Assembly: GCF_000773975.1 (NCBI RefSeq)
Contig: NZ_JRUQ01000014.1
Span: 1-56,909, forward strand
DNA: 56,909 nt
Reading direction: 5' to 3'
Source: Erwinia typographi
GTDB lineage: Bacteria > Pseudomonadota > Gammaproteobacteria > Enterobacterales > Enterobacteriaceae
Under the pieces are notes generated by a model, which saw nothing but the letters and a program-made list of their open reading frames with translations, was not told where the DNA came from and ran no database searches. Both the position numbers and the translations under genes were made by a program. This document shows, one piece after another, positions 25,778 to 35,067 of the stretch. Position 1 is the first letter of the stretch, and each line of letters starts with the position of its first letter.

Positions 25778-27484
25778 TCACTCCGTTACAGTGTTATCAG
25801 CGTCATCATCCTGCGACGACGCCGGGGTTACGTCCGGTGCCCGGCAGGCATCCGCCTGCGGTACCAGACTGATTTCGACGCGGCGGTTGCGCGCACGCCC
25901 TTCCGCCGTGTCGTCAGGGGCAACAGGGCGGCTCGCGCCGTAGCCCTGCACCGCAAAACAGCTTTCCGGCACGTCACCGGTATCACGCAGCCAGTCGCGT
26001 ACCGCTCCGGCACGTTTCAGGGACAGCGTCTGATTGAGTTTCTGGTTGCCGGTGTTATCGGTATGACCGGACACCACAATCAGCCAGCCCGGCTTCGCCT
26101 TAATGCCAACCAGCGAGTTCACCAGCATTCTGGTGGAGCCCGCTTTCAGGTCAGCTTTGCCGGAGGCGAACAGCGACATGCTGTCAAGGCGCACAATTTT
26201 CGGGGCCGGTTCCGGCACAGGTTGAGGTACGGGCGGCGGAGGGACATACGTGCGGATCGCATCCAGCACCGGCAGGCGCAGGCGTTCGCCCTGATACAGC
26301 CCCAGGCTCATCCTGACCGGTACGCCATTACGCTCAAGGTCATCCAGCAGAACGGCATCCTCCCGCAGTACCGCAACGGCAGTGGCTTTCGGGCCGTCGT
26401 CCTCATCCGGAATGCAGTCATAATGGGCAATGTCGAAGCTCAGACGGTGCAACAGCTGCCGGTTATTCCAGCCACTGCTGAGCAGTGCCGCAATGGCCGC
26501 CAGCGTGAAGAGCCCGGACGCGCAGCGCCAGGTGCGCTGGCGGGGCGTGACGCCCGTACCGGCAGGCAGCAGGGGAAGGATAAAATCAGGCAGCAGTGAC
26601 ATCGCCGGGCTGTCCGTGCCGGCAGGCTGCCAGCCGGCCACCTGCTGCAGGGCGGTGTGACGGGATAACCATGCCGTCCAGACCGACGATGACAGACTCC
26701 CGGCAAGAACCGGCCCCATCCCCCACAGCAGTGCTGCGGGCGCGACGGGTGGAACATCGGGGTTCTCATCCGTAAACGACGCGATAACGTACTGATGAAA
26801 CCAGCCCGTCAGGCCGTTCATCAGCACCTGCTGCTGCATCGCAGGCGCACCGCCGCCGGAGACCCACGCCGCGACGGAACGCGGGACTGAAGACGCCTGC
26901 CAGACCCTCACATCTTCTCCCGGGAGCGCCACCTGCCAGAACGGTTCGCTGGTTATCGCGCTGCCGGCCTGCCCCTTCAGAACCAGCGGCACAGCATGGC
27001 CGGTTTCCTTACGGAGCCGGCTGATTTGCCAGCGCAGGGCCAGCAGACGGTGCGTAAGCCGCCCGCTGTCAGCGTGCTTCTGCGGGCAGACGCTGACCAT
27101 GACGGACAGCTGACGTCCCCAGTCAGGACGCTGCAACAGCACCTGACGGGCCACCTGCCCCGGATCCTGCCGGTCCGCCACGCGTATCCAGCATCCCTGT
27201 GTGACCGTCAGCACCGGAGACTGATGCGGCCAGACCTGCGGCAGATCACCACAGACCAGCACCACGGGCTGTCGGTAAGAGGCGTCCGGGAGGCCATCCA
27301 GACGCAGGGTGACATCATGGTCCACGCGCCGATGGCAGGCGTACCAGAACGTCGCGCTCAGCACCAGCGCGGCAAGCCAGACGATCACCGCCACCGATCG
27401 CGTCACGGGCAGAAAGCCGAAGCAGACCACACCGCTCAGCAGGGCGGCCCACAGCGCCAGCCCCCGCTGCTGTGCAGGGCTCAT
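25778..27484 (-). CDS. OmpA/MotB-domain T6SS membrane protein (TagL-like)
   Basis: 568 aa. Two N-terminal helices and a third around residue 300 place it in the inner membrane. The last 140 residues are an OmpA-like peptidoglycan-binding domain with SGHTDNTGN and the SLKRAGAVRDWL helix; the Asp and Arg that contact diaminopimelate are present. It anchors the T6SS membrane complex to the cell wall, a job done by TagL or by a fused TssL in other systems. The ATG at 27484 overlaps the tssL stop (ATGA). Confidence 0.9.
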   Translation of the reverse strand: MSPAQQRGLALWAALLSGVVCFGFLPVTRSVAVIVWLAALVLSATFWYACHRRVDHDVTLRLDGLPDASYRQPVVLVCGDLPQVWPHQSPVLTVTQGCWIRVADRQDPGQVARQVLLQRPDWGRQLSVMVSVCPQKHADSGRLTHRLLALRWQISRLRKETGHAVPLVLKGQAGSAITSEPFWQVALPGEDVRVWQASSVPRSVAAWVSGGGAPAMQQQVLMNGLTGWFHQYVIASFTDENPDVPPVAPAALLWGMGPVLAGSLSSSVWTAWLSRHTALQQVAGWQPAGTDSPAMSLLPDFILPLLPAGTGVTPRQRTWRCASGLFTLAAIAALLSSGWNNRQLLHRLSFDIAHYDCIPDEDDGPKATAVAVLREDAVLLDDLERNGVPVRMSLGLYQGERLRLPVLDAIRTYVPPPPVPQPVPEPAPKIVRLDSMSLFASGKADLKAGSTRMLVNSLVGIKAKPGWLIVVSGHTDNTGNQKLNQTLSLKRAGAVRDWLRDTGDVPESCFAVQGYGASRPVAPDDTAEGRARNRRVEISLVPQADACRAPDVTPASSQDDDADNTVTE

Positions 27485-28170
27485 GTCACGGCGTCCGGCA
27501 GCAGGGTCAGCAGTATCTGATCGAGCCAGTGATTCAGCCCCCACCAGAGTGCGGCGACCATTATCACGCTCAGCGCAATACGTACGGGCCATGACCCCAG
27601 CCAGCCCCCCATTCGCCATCCCGGGGGGCTTTCCGCCAGTACCGGACGGGTCTGTGGCGCACTGAACGGCGGGGCATGGTCACTGAGTGCGCTGACGAGC
27701 GTCTGGCGCGCCGGGTCGTTCAGCGAGCGGAAACTCCCCAGAAATCCCAGCATCATCACCCGCTGGAAGCAGGTCACAACGGCAGGCTCAGGAGCCGGTT
27801 CACGCAGCACGTCGCGCATCCGATCACACAGCGTGTCGCCGGCGTCCATCGTGCCGAGGAAATGCCCCTGCAGGGGGATGTCATACCACTGCACGCAGGC
27901 ATCATCCTCCACGCCGCGGCCTTTGACCGCCTCATCAAGCAGCGCACACTGCGCGGTGAGAATGTGCTGACAGCTGGCCTCATCAAGTCCCCCCGCTTTC
28001 AGCTCACGCTGTACGCGCTCCACGCCGGCGACACAGTGCTCCCACAGTACCCGCCCTTCCCCTTCCAGGAACGCCGGGCCGTGGCGCAGGCTGATGACCT
28101 GCAGCCAGGTGTCCTGCAGCAGCGCATCAATATCAGTGGACGCGGCGGTGCCGCGTGTAAACTCACTCAT
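27481..28170 (-). CDS. tssL: TssL, T6SS inner-membrane protein (IcmH/DotU)
   Basis: 229 aa. A cytoplasmic helical DotU domain has CALLDEAVKGR and GTMDAGDTLCDRM, and a single C-terminal membrane helix lies near residues 197-217. TssL forms the TssJLM trans-envelope complex with TssM. It lacks its own peptidoglycan-binding domain, consistent with a separate OmpA-type protein next door. It overlaps tssK by 4 bases. Confidence 0.93.
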   Translation of the reverse strand: MSEFTRGTAASTDIDALLQDTWLQVISLRHGPAFLEGEGRVLWEHCVAGVERVQRELKAGGLDEASCQHILTAQCALLDEAVKGRGVEDDACVQWYDIPLQGHFLGTMDAGDTLCDRMRDVLREPAPEPAVVTCFQRVMMLGFLGSFRSLNDPARQTLVSALSDHAPPFSAPQTRPVLAESPPGWRMGGWLGSWPVRIALSVIMVAALWWGLNHWLDQILLTLLPDAVT

Positions 28171-29507
28171 GTTCTCAGTACCGCAAAGAGTTCAAGCTCA
28201 GGCTCGCCGAGCATCCCCGGGACGTAAAACATGCAGCTCCCGCCCGCGAGCATTTCGGCGGCCAGTGGATGGGAAACGTCGAGGCTGAAATACTGATTTT
28301 CCAGGCGCAGCGGAATGGCGGCCGGCACGTGGCGAAGCGCCGTCAGCGGCACGCCCACGCGGGAAGAATTGACGATCCCCCGCACATAATCCGGACTGCC
28401 CACCTTGCACTGGCGCGGGAACTGCTCCTGCAGCTGCGCCACCGGCAGCGGAGATCGCACGGAAAGATAATAATCGGCCCCCTCACGCAGGCGTGGATCA
28501 TGCAGACGGGCCTGCCAGAAGTGAAGACGCGGATCGTGCTCCAGCTCCACCGACACCACCCGCGACGGCAGGCTGGCTTCCAGCAGGTCACCCAGTAAAT
28601 CAAACAGCGGCGGGAAAACGCGGTTAAGCTGCTCATGCTGCCAGGCCGGAATGGCGCTCACCTGATGCGCCAGCGAAAAGGTCAGCAGGCTGCCGGCCAG
28701 GCGGGCCAGCTCCGGATACAGACGCTCGGGCGGGCTTTGCAGGTTGCGCTGAAACTGCGCAAGCACGGGCTCAGCGCTGTTCAGCGCGTTCAGCAGCCAG
28801 AACAGGGACACGTCAGCCACGGCGAAATCCGCCATCCGCTCGTTACTTTCCCGGCGCATCGCCATCAGGCGGCTCAGACGGGCGCGCAGCTGGGTCATCA
28901 GCAGTTCAAGCTGGGTCACCAGCCAGCGGCTGCCCTGCAGGGTCAGGAGCGGCGGGAGAAACGTTTCGTCCAGTGTCCAGGCGCCCTGCGAGTCCTGCTG
29001 CAGTCGGGCGACAGCACAGGTCAGGTAATCGCTGTTGTCCTGATGAGCAAACCGCAGGCTCAGCTCCGGCTGCATCACCGCAATCTGGCGGGTATCGTCC
29101 CCGAAGGCGTTACGGACATCGTGCCAGCGCTGGCGATAGCGCACCGGCCGCTCAGCCACTTCATCGGGTTTCAGGCAGTTACCGCCGTTCGCCCGCAGCA
29201 GCGGAAGGGCCAGAAGCACCACCGCCTCATCCGGCCCGCCCTCAAGCGGCAGTGCCGGTGGCAGGGCGTCGGCATTGTCGGTGTCAGTCAGCGTGCCGTC
29301 CGGGAAACGGACGTGCAGATGACGGGCCTGCAGACGGCCCAGCTTCAGCGCTTCCGGTTCGAACGTGGCCTCAATCACCCCCCAGGGCCTTGAGAGGCCC
29401 ATACGGGCGATGCCTTCTGCTGACCAGGCCGCATACGCGGCCTGCTGCTGGAAATGCTGGGGAGAGATCATGATGCCCCTGCCCCATAACGGTTGTTCCG
29501 TTTTCAT
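28167..29507 (-). CDS. tssK: TssK, T6SS baseplate-to-membrane adaptor
   Basis: 446 aa. The opening PLWGRGIMISPQHFQQQ is the TssK signature. The C-terminal domain contacts TssL and TssM, the N-terminal shoulder contacts TssFG. GGAAG lies 5-6 bases before the ATG. Length is normal. Confidence 0.95.
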   Translation of the reverse strand: MKTEQPLWGRGIMISPQHFQQQAAYAAWSAEGIARMGLSRPWGVIEATFEPEALKLGRLQARHLHVRFPDGTLTDTDNADALPPALPLEGGPDEAVVLLALPLLRANGGNCLKPDEVAERPVRYRQRWHDVRNAFGDDTRQIAVMQPELSLRFAHQDNSDYLTCAVARLQQDSQGAWTLDETFLPPLLTLQGSRWLVTQLELLMTQLRARLSRLMAMRRESNERMADFAVADVSLFWLLNALNSAEPVLAQFQRNLQSPPERLYPELARLAGSLLTFSLAHQVSAIPAWQHEQLNRVFPPLFDLLGDLLEASLPSRVVSVELEHDPRLHFWQARLHDPRLREGADYYLSVRSPLPVAQLQEQFPRQCKVGSPDYVRGIVNSSRVGVPLTALRHVPAAIPLRLENQYFSLDVSHPLAAEMLAGGSCMFYVPGMLGEPELELFAVLRT

Positions 29508-29524
29508 CGGCTTCCTGCCTTATC

Positions 29525-31066
29525 CTACGATTTTGCCTTCGGCATCTGGGAGACCAGTGACAGGTTGACGTCCATGCCTTCGACCTGGAAATGCGGCACC
29601 GCATACAGCTTCACGCGGAAGAAGCCCGGGTTATCTTCAATATCCTCCACCGTCACCTTCGCATCACGCAGCGGGTGCGAGGCCTGCAGGGCATCGCCCG
29701 GGTCGGTCATTTCGGTCACCAGACTGCGGACCCAGGTGTTCAGTTCCAGTTCCAGCAGACGCCGGTCCTTGGTGGTACCGATGTTTTCACGCTGGATAAG
29801 CTTCAGGTAATGGGCGATGCGCGACAGCAGGAAAATGTACGGCAGGCGCGCATTGATGCGGCTGTTGGCCGTGGCATCCGCCGTGTCGTACTGCGCCGGT
29901 TTCTGGGCGGAGTTCGCCGAGAAGAAGCAGGCGTAGTCGCGGTTTTTGTAATACGACAGAGGGATGAAGCCCAGATTCGCGAACTCAAACTCCCGCGTCT
30001 CCGGTATCATCACCTCAGACGGGATTTTTACCTGACTGCCGGTACCGAGGTCATACAGATGAATGGGCAGGTCCTGTACGGCGCCCCCGGCCTGCGGGCC
30101 ACGGATCTGTACGCACCAGCCGTTGCTGATAAAGCTCTTCACCATATTGGCGGCAAAGGCAAACGAGGCGTTGGTCCACAGGTATTTATCGTGGTCCGGG
30201 CCCTTCACTTCTTCCACATAGTTGAAGCTGCGCACCGGCACGGTGTCAGGACCGTACGGCAGGCGGCCCAGCACGCGCGGCATCACCAACCCGATATAGC
30301 GGGCATCATCAGTTTCACGGAAAGATTTCCACTTGATGTACTCGGCACGGTCAAAGTAGTTACCGATATCTTTGATGGCGGCCACCTCCTCCATCGAATC
30401 CTTGAGGAAAAATGCCGGCCCTGCAGAGCCGATAAACGGCATATGCGCCGCGGCCGAGACTTTCGAGATATTGCGCAGCAGCGCCACGTCCTGCGCAGAG
30501 GCGTCAAACTCGTACGCGGAGACCAGCGCGGCAATGGGTTCACCGCCCGGGGTGTCATATTCCGCCACATACGTCTGCAGGTACAGGCCGCTCTGGACAA
30601 TTTCCGGTGCGTCCTCAAAATCCTGCCGCAGGTCGTCTTTTGACAGGTCCAGCAGTTCAATTTTAACGTTCTGACGGAAGTCGGTTTTGTCGACCAGCGA
30701 TTTCAGTCCGCGCCAGGTGCTTTCCACCGCCTGAAAATCGTCATGATGCATCACCGCATCCAGCTGACGGCTGATTTGCCAGTCCAGCTCAGCGATGTGG
30801 TGGTCAATCAGATGTTTATCCAGCCGGTCAGGGCTTGAACCCGATTTTTTCAGGCATTCCAGGAACACCTGCATGCCCGCCGTCAGGCGCTCACCGGCGC
30901 TCGCCTCGGCCATCGCCTGTGCATCCTGCCAGATATCCAGCGCGCTCAGTTCGGTGACAGGGCTTAAGTTGATTTTTTCAAACAGCGCCCCGTACACGCC
31001 ACCGGCAGCCGGACGTTCAGCCACCACACTCCCGCCAGCAGCGGCATTCTCTTTTTTGACAGACAT
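29525..31066 (-). CDS. tssC: TssC, T6SS sheath large subunit
   Basis: 513 aa. The family motifs ESTWRGLKSLVD, NISKVSAAAHMPFIG and the C-terminal AVPHFQVEGMDVNLSLVS are present. TssB and TssC form the contractile sheath. Two ATGs lie two codons apart; the second (31066) has AAGGA at a better distance (about 8 bases). It lies about 40 bases from tssB. Confidence 0.96.
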   Translation of the reverse strand: MSVKKENAAAGGSVVAERPAAGGVYGALFEKINLSPVTELSALDIWQDAQAMAEASAGERLTAGMQVFLECLKKSGSSPDRLDKHLIDHHIAELDWQISRQLDAVMHHDDFQAVESTWRGLKSLVDKTDFRQNVKIELLDLSKDDLRQDFEDAPEIVQSGLYLQTYVAEYDTPGGEPIAALVSAYEFDASAQDVALLRNISKVSAAAHMPFIGSAGPAFFLKDSMEEVAAIKDIGNYFDRAEYIKWKSFRETDDARYIGLVMPRVLGRLPYGPDTVPVRSFNYVEEVKGPDHDKYLWTNASFAFAANMVKSFISNGWCVQIRGPQAGGAVQDLPIHLYDLGTGSQVKIPSEVMIPETREFEFANLGFIPLSYYKNRDYACFFSANSAQKPAQYDTADATANSRINARLPYIFLLSRIAHYLKLIQRENIGTTKDRRLLELELNTWVRSLVTEMTDPGDALQASHPLRDAKVTVEDIEDNPGFFRVKLYAVPHFQVEGMDVNLSLVSQMPKAKS

Positions 31067-31105
31067 CAGCATCTTCCTTATTAATCCGTTAAATCTTCGT
31101 GGCCG

Positions 31106-31603
31106 TTATGGCTGTTTTGGGGCCAGGGCAGACAATTCAGTACGCAGTTCTGCGCTGAGCGCCGGGTCAAGCAGGATTTTTTCCAGTTCTTTACGGAAAG
31201 CCTGGTTGTCCAGAAGATTAGATTTGAGGTCACGCAGGAGATTACGCATGGCGAGCATGGCTTTAAGCTGAGGTATCTGGCGGGCCACCTGCTCCGGCTC
31301 AAAATCCTTCATGTCGCGGAAGGTCAGGTTCACGTTATCCTCGCTGCCGTCCCCTGCCAGTGTGTTCTGAACCGACAGGCTGACGGACGGGGAGAACTCA
31401 GCCAGAACGCTGTTGAAGTTATTTTTGTTCACGTTCACTTTTTGCCGCTCAGAGAGGGGACGGTCTTCCCGGCCGTTGCTGAAGTCACCCGCGGTGAGGA
31501 GTCTGAGCGGCAGCTCGGTTTTCTTCTGTGCGCCGCCGGTATGCAGTGAAAGTTGTAAGTTAACGCGCGCCTTCGGGACTTCATTCTGGAAGGAATCAGA
31601 CAT
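31106..31603 (-). CDS. tssB: TssB, T6SS sheath small subunit
   Basis: 165 aa. It contains the conserved PLRLLTAGDFSNG and RPLSERQKVNVNKNNFN segments and FRDMKDFEPE, all TssB landmarks. AAGGAT lies 6-7 bases before the ATG at 31603; an in-frame ATG upstream at 31690 adds 29 unconvincing residues. It is the first gene of the leftward T6SS transcript, so the region 31,604-32,520 should contain the main promoter. Confidence 0.95.
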   Translation of the reverse strand: MSDSFQNEVPKARVNLQLSLHTGGAQKKTELPLRLLTAGDFSNGREDRPLSERQKVNVNKNNFNSVLAEFSPSVSLSVQNTLAGDGSEDNVNLTFRDMKDFEPEQVARQIPQLKAMLAMRNLLRDLKSNLLDNQAFRKELEKILLDPALSAELRTELSALAPKQP

Positions 31604-32521
31604 CACATATCCTTGTATATTCCGCGTCCGGTATAAGGCCTGCAGTGCGCTGACGCAGAGTGTCTGCCATGACTGAATGCTCCCGGACAATTGGTAAGAG
31701 AGCGGATATGATTACCTGTCGTTATTAAACCAGAAAACAACGAAGCGGGAGTAATCGCGCTGGAAGGAGAAATCAGGCAATATTCTGACCAGAATCAGGA
31801 AAATGCCGAATATCCTTAACAGGCGGCCGACACATTCACGGTTCGATCCCTGTCCGGACTTTTAAAGAATTATTAATATTACATGATGGAGAAGTAAAAC
31901 AGGACTGGAGAAAAAAATCCGCCAGAAACGGCAGGCAATCTCTGACGGAAAATAAGGAAAAAAAACAGGAAAACGCATTAAACTGTAACTCACACGTAAC
32001 GGATCGGGCTACATGCAGCAGGGAATATACCTCATTATAGTTGAATAGATATTCAACGTGAGGCGAACAAAACCGTTTTACTGATTTTATTTATGCATAT
32101 TAAAACGATGAACATCGGGCTTGCTTACCTTAAGGTATAATGTCTCAGGTAATCAGTCGCCCCCTTTCGGCCCTCGTTCTACAGAAACCAAAATCATTCC
32201 CAAAAAAGCAAACAAACCGCACCGTTGACGATTTATTTAAGCTAACTGGTGCAGAATCCTGTCGAAAATTCAGGCAAGGCAATATTTACAGATGTTGCAA
32301 ATAACCTGTAATTTAACCGGGAACAGCGAAGCGGTGAAACCTGAAACGCTAACCTCAACAGAATGTCCCCGGTGGCACCAGCACTGACAAAAGAGAGCAG
32401 GAGCGTTTTTTTTCACACAAAATCATCAATGTGTGACATCAAAAAAACAATGAGTCATTTCGGATATCAGATATCTCTTTTATTTGCAGGGCTGTTTTAT
32501 AAGTATCCGTCCCAATGAGAG
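31604..32521. other. intergenic region between tssB and the serine protease
   Basis: More than 900 bases with no supported gene. It is AT-rich toward 32,100-32,500 and should contain the divergent promoters of the T6SS and the protease. One sigma-54-like element is noted separately. No tRNA or recognised RNA was found. Confidence 0.5.
31776..31791 (-). promoter_or_regulatory. candidate sigma-54 (-24/-12) promoter for the T6SS
   Basis: On the minus strand the sequence TGGTCAGAATATTGCC has the GG and GC doublets spaced 10 bases apart, with TGG and TTGC of the -24/-12 consensus. It lies about 170 bases upstream of tssB. Several T6SS loci use sigma-54, but no bacterial enhancer-binding protein gene (VasH type) is present in the window. 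This is a pattern match only. Confidence 0.25.
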
Positions 32522-32527
32522 ATGAAA

Positions 32528-33169
32528 ATGAAATATTTCGCATTTGTTTTTTTATTGTTACTGACAGGGTGTTCTGTTGGGAAATATGAGTACAGCAACA
32601 AAGCCCGTGAAAAAGTCGACATGACTTTTACGGGCGTGCCCACTATTCTTGGCGCTGGCGCACTGGGAACAACCATCCCACTGACAGACGAATACAGTCT
32701 TACTGCCGCCCACGTCGCCAGATATTCTCTTTATCGTGTAAAATCGCGCAATCCTGAGTGTGACCTGGCCATTGTTTATCATAAGAATAAAAATCTGAAG
32801 GCGCCCGTTTTTCGCAACGGAAATATTGGTGACCGTGTTAACCTGTTCGGCTACAGTTTTATTTCTGCCATGCCCGTGAAATCAGAAGGGACCAGCCTTA
32901 CAAATACAGTATTTAAGAGCAAATGGAATAAACAAAGCTGCGTGGTGGTCGCGTCAGATGCAGGCACAGTGCAAGGCATGTCCGGCGGAGCCGTCTATAA
33001 CAACAGTGATGGTACGATAGCTGGCGTGATAATCGGTTACGCTGACAGAATAAACGACGGTAAGAGCGGAAAGGTAAAATACAAAAACGTATCTGTTTAT
33101 ATACCCTATGCCAGTTTTAAAACGTGGCTTGATACAGAACTTCAGATAAACAGCTCACACGGTAATTGA
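32528..33169 (+). CDS. trypsin-like serine protease lipoprotein
   Basis: 213 aa from the second of two ATGs (32528); the first, at 32522, is only 2 bases from its ribosome site. A lipoprotein signal ends LLTGC with lipid Cys15. A chymotrypsin-type triad is visible: His62 in LTAAHVA, Asp79 in CDLAIV, and Ser152 in GMSGGAV. The protein is predicted to be an envelope-anchored periplasmic-side protease. It is small for the class and has no PDZ domain. It diverges from the T6SS, so a shared regulation region is possible. Substrate unknown. Confidence 0.8.
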   Translation: MKYFAFVFLLLLTGCSVGKYEYSNKAREKVDMTFTGVPTILGAGALGTTIPLTDEYSLTAAHVARYSLYRVKSRNPECDLAIVYHKNKNLKAPVFRNGNIGDRVNLFGYSFISAMPVKSEGTSLTNTVFKSKWNKQSCVVVASDAGTVQGMSGGAVYNNSDGTIAGVIIGYADRINDGKSGKVKYKNVSVYIPYASFKTWLDTELQINSSHGN

Positions 33170-33523
33170 TGACTGAATCCTGGGTATATGTACCGAAAGC
33201 CGTAAAGAAAAAACCAGAATGAGGGCATTGTGCTAAGCTCACCACGCTGATAAATATTCCAGCCGTTATCACCTGTAAGGGCCCAGTCAAAGCCGTCACC
33301 CGCGTACTGAAATCGGTGTATCAGGATAAGAGGCTGCGTGCAGGCCTCCAGGTATTAGCAGGGCCTGTGATAGTCGAAATCCACAAGGTCATTTGTACGG
33401 AGATCGACACAGAAACCGCCAACACTTTAAACCTGAAATTATTTAGTGAGTTTAAGGGAGTGATGGCAGCGGGAAAAAGCCTTAACAATGCCGCCTGAGG
33501 GTTCGTTTATAACATGAGACGGT
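33170..33523 (+). other. gap with possible truncated coding fragment
   Basis: A rightward open frame ends in a stop at 33498 and includes VITCKGPVKAVTRVLKSV and LNLKLFSEFKGVMAAGKSL. It has no good start upstream and looks like the C-terminal remnant of a lost protein. I could not assign it. The remainder holds no visible gene. Confidence 0.3.
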
Positions 33524-34321
33524 TCACGGGTCGACTACTGGTATCATATGACGATGAAATATGATAATCATCCCCGTTATCAACTGTGCGAAAATAAGCG
33601 ACAACAGGGTTCCTTCCGCAAACGGCCCGTAGCACCTGAACAGAACACACAGCCCTCCATAAATAAATGCATGGGTACACTGATACCCTGCCGGCAACTG
33701 CCCGGTAAAATGATTGCGCAGCATGAATACCAGCGCAAAAAGAAAACTCTTCATCAGAGCATGCTGAAGGAGCGCATCTGTCCCGCCCCCCTGACTTACA
33801 CACCAGGCCAGACAAAATCCCAGCAATCCCCACAGCATCGGCGACAGTCGTATCAGCCCGGAGACTCGTAATACAACAGCAGCCACAAAAATCGCGGCCA
33901 TAGGCACTTCCCCCGGCGCCCCGCTCCAGCGGCCGCTAAAAAGCTCGTTGAGTGAATAATCAGAACAATGTTGCTGTAATACCACGCATATTTTCCTGGC
34001 CTGCAGAGGTGTTGCGCCGGACCAGCCATCAACTCCTGCATTAGTCAGCCATTCCACTGAATGGGGCAGACGAAAGAAGAACACAATCAATCTGGCACTG
34101 ACGGCAGCATTGAGAGAATGTGTAATACCGCCAGCCCTGAAGGTCAGACGGGAAAACATAAAGCCACCACAGGTGGCAAGCGTTGTCAGCCAGAAAGGCA
34201 CATTTAGCGGAGTGACCGCCGCAATAATTAATCCACAGCAGATCACATTATTTTTGTTGGTGATAGTGCCAATTCTGCGGTGAATTACCACAGATAAATC
34301 GAGCCCAGCGCTATTGCACAT
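33524..34321 (-). CDS. NqrB/RnfD-like membrane flavoprotein in iron operon
   Basis: 265 aa, highly hydrophobic with about eight membrane segments. A loop reads VDGWSGATPLQARK; S-G-A-T is the motif in which NqrB and RnfD carry a covalently attached FMN on the Thr. Late segments with LIFAQLITG resemble the same fold. NqrB/RnfD pass electrons across the membrane. Here it lies downstream of a P19/FTR1 iron uptake set, where other bacteria have a polyferredoxin (FtrD). I infer that it supplies or takes electrons for iron import. It overlaps the upstream 59-aa gene by 37 bases. Confidence 0.7.
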   Translation of the reverse strand: MCNSAGLDLSVVIHRRIGTITNKNNVICCGLIIAAVTPLNVPFWLTTLATCGGFMFSRLTFRAGGITHSLNAAVSARLIVFFFRLPHSVEWLTNAGVDGWSGATPLQARKICVVLQQHCSDYSLNELFSGRWSGAPGEVPMAAIFVAAVVLRVSGLIRLSPMLWGLLGFCLAWCVSQGGGTDALLQHALMKSFLFALVFMLRNHFTGQLPAGYQCTHAFIYGGLCVLFRCYGPFAEGTLLSLIFAQLITGMIIIFHRHMIPVVDP

Positions 34322-34464
34322 AAAAACGGCAAGACCTGATCGGACACATACAGGAGAAGTTGATCCCCGGAGAACTTAGCGGTTGAGTAATAAATACCGG
34401 AAAAGCCGCAGAGAAGTACCGTGGAGATTGACAGAACGAAAATCAGAAGATGTCTTTTATGCAT
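34285..34464 (-). CDS. 59-aa membrane protein in iron operon
   Basis: Starts at ATG 34464 with GGAGG 9 bases upstream, and is too short for many gene finders. It has two hydrophobic segments (about residues 6-26 and 36-58, the second ending IYLW). Its 3' end overlaps the NqrB/RnfD-like gene by 37 bases, so the two are coupled. No family recognised; a small partner subunit of the flavoprotein is the simplest guess. Confidence 0.65.
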   Translation of the reverse strand: MHKRHLLIFVLSISTVLLCGFSGIYYSTAKFSGDQLLLYVSDQVLPFLCAIALGSIYLW

Positions 34465-34479
34465 GCAGTAAAGCCTCCC

Positions 34480-34511
34480 CCGGCAGCGATGATGCTTCTA
34501 ATCACTGCCGG
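34480..34511 (-). other. intercistronic hairpin after the P19 gene
   Basis: CCGGCAG and CTGCCGG form a stem, extended by adjacent pairing, in the gap between the P19 gene and the 59-aa gene. No T-run follows, so it is not a full terminator. It adjoins the downstream ribosome site and may reduce expression of the two distal genes relative to P19. Confidence 0.5.
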
Positions 34512-34519
34512 CGGTATTG

Positions 34520-35041
34520 TCAGCTCTGGGGATAAGTAAATGTGAACTGCTCAACAAAGGGTGAGAACCACTGGGGCAGCCCGGTTTCCCTGTCGATATG
34601 TCGGGCATACCCTTTCTCATCTGGTGGAGTATACTTCAGGAATACTTTATAAGTCCCCGGACCTTTCATTTTCACCGAGTGGGCATAATGCGCGCCATCG
34701 GCGGCGGACATCGGCAGCAGTTGCCCGAACGCCAAAAAATCCCCATCACCGACTTTCTGAATTACATAATCCACACTCAGGTACGGTATCCATGCATCCT
34801 GTGGGAATCCCCACTTGTTATCCTGTGTGGCATGAACATCGGTCTCAAGGTGGATGACATCTTTTCCCATAATCATTGAGGAAGGCATTGGAGTCGTTTC
34901 AATGTCTACCAGATAAGACGCGGCTATCTCCATACCGTCTTTCTGAACCGGGCCACCGACCGGATATTCTTTTGCATAAGCGCATTCTGTGATAACCAGA
35001 GTACTCATTATCAGCATTGCGGCCATTACTTTCATTTTCAT
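34520..35041 (-). CDS. P19/FtrA-type periplasmic iron-uptake protein
   Basis: 173 aa with a Sec signal peptide ending near AYA-KEYP. Mature motifs EYPVGGPVQKDGMEIAASY, SMIMGKDVIHLETDVHA and the His-rich AHYAHSV loop match the P19/Tp34/FtrA family, which binds Cu and Fe at a Met/His site. It likely binds or oxidises iron for the FTR1 permease. The ATG at 35041 is preferred to one at 35059: GGAG lies upstream of the former. It lies 26 bases downstream of FTR1. Confidence 0.9.
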   Translation of the reverse strand: MKMKVMAAMLIMSTLVITECAYAKEYPVGGPVQKDGMEIAASYLVDIETTPMPSSMIMGKDVIHLETDVHATQDNKWGFPQDAWIPYLSVDYVIQKVGDGDFLAFGQLLPMSAADGAHYAHSVKMKGPGTYKVFLKYTPPDEKGYARHIDRETGLPQWFSPFVEQFTFTYPQS

Positions 35042-35067
35042 AACGCGAACAATCTCCATTTTATTAA

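Noticed and set aside
29591..30643. 350-codon rightward frame over tssC
   Set aside because: Antisense to a full-length, motif-complete TssC.
33117..33299. 60-codon leftward frame
   Set aside because: Overlaps the protease end, lacks a ribosome site and shows no family.
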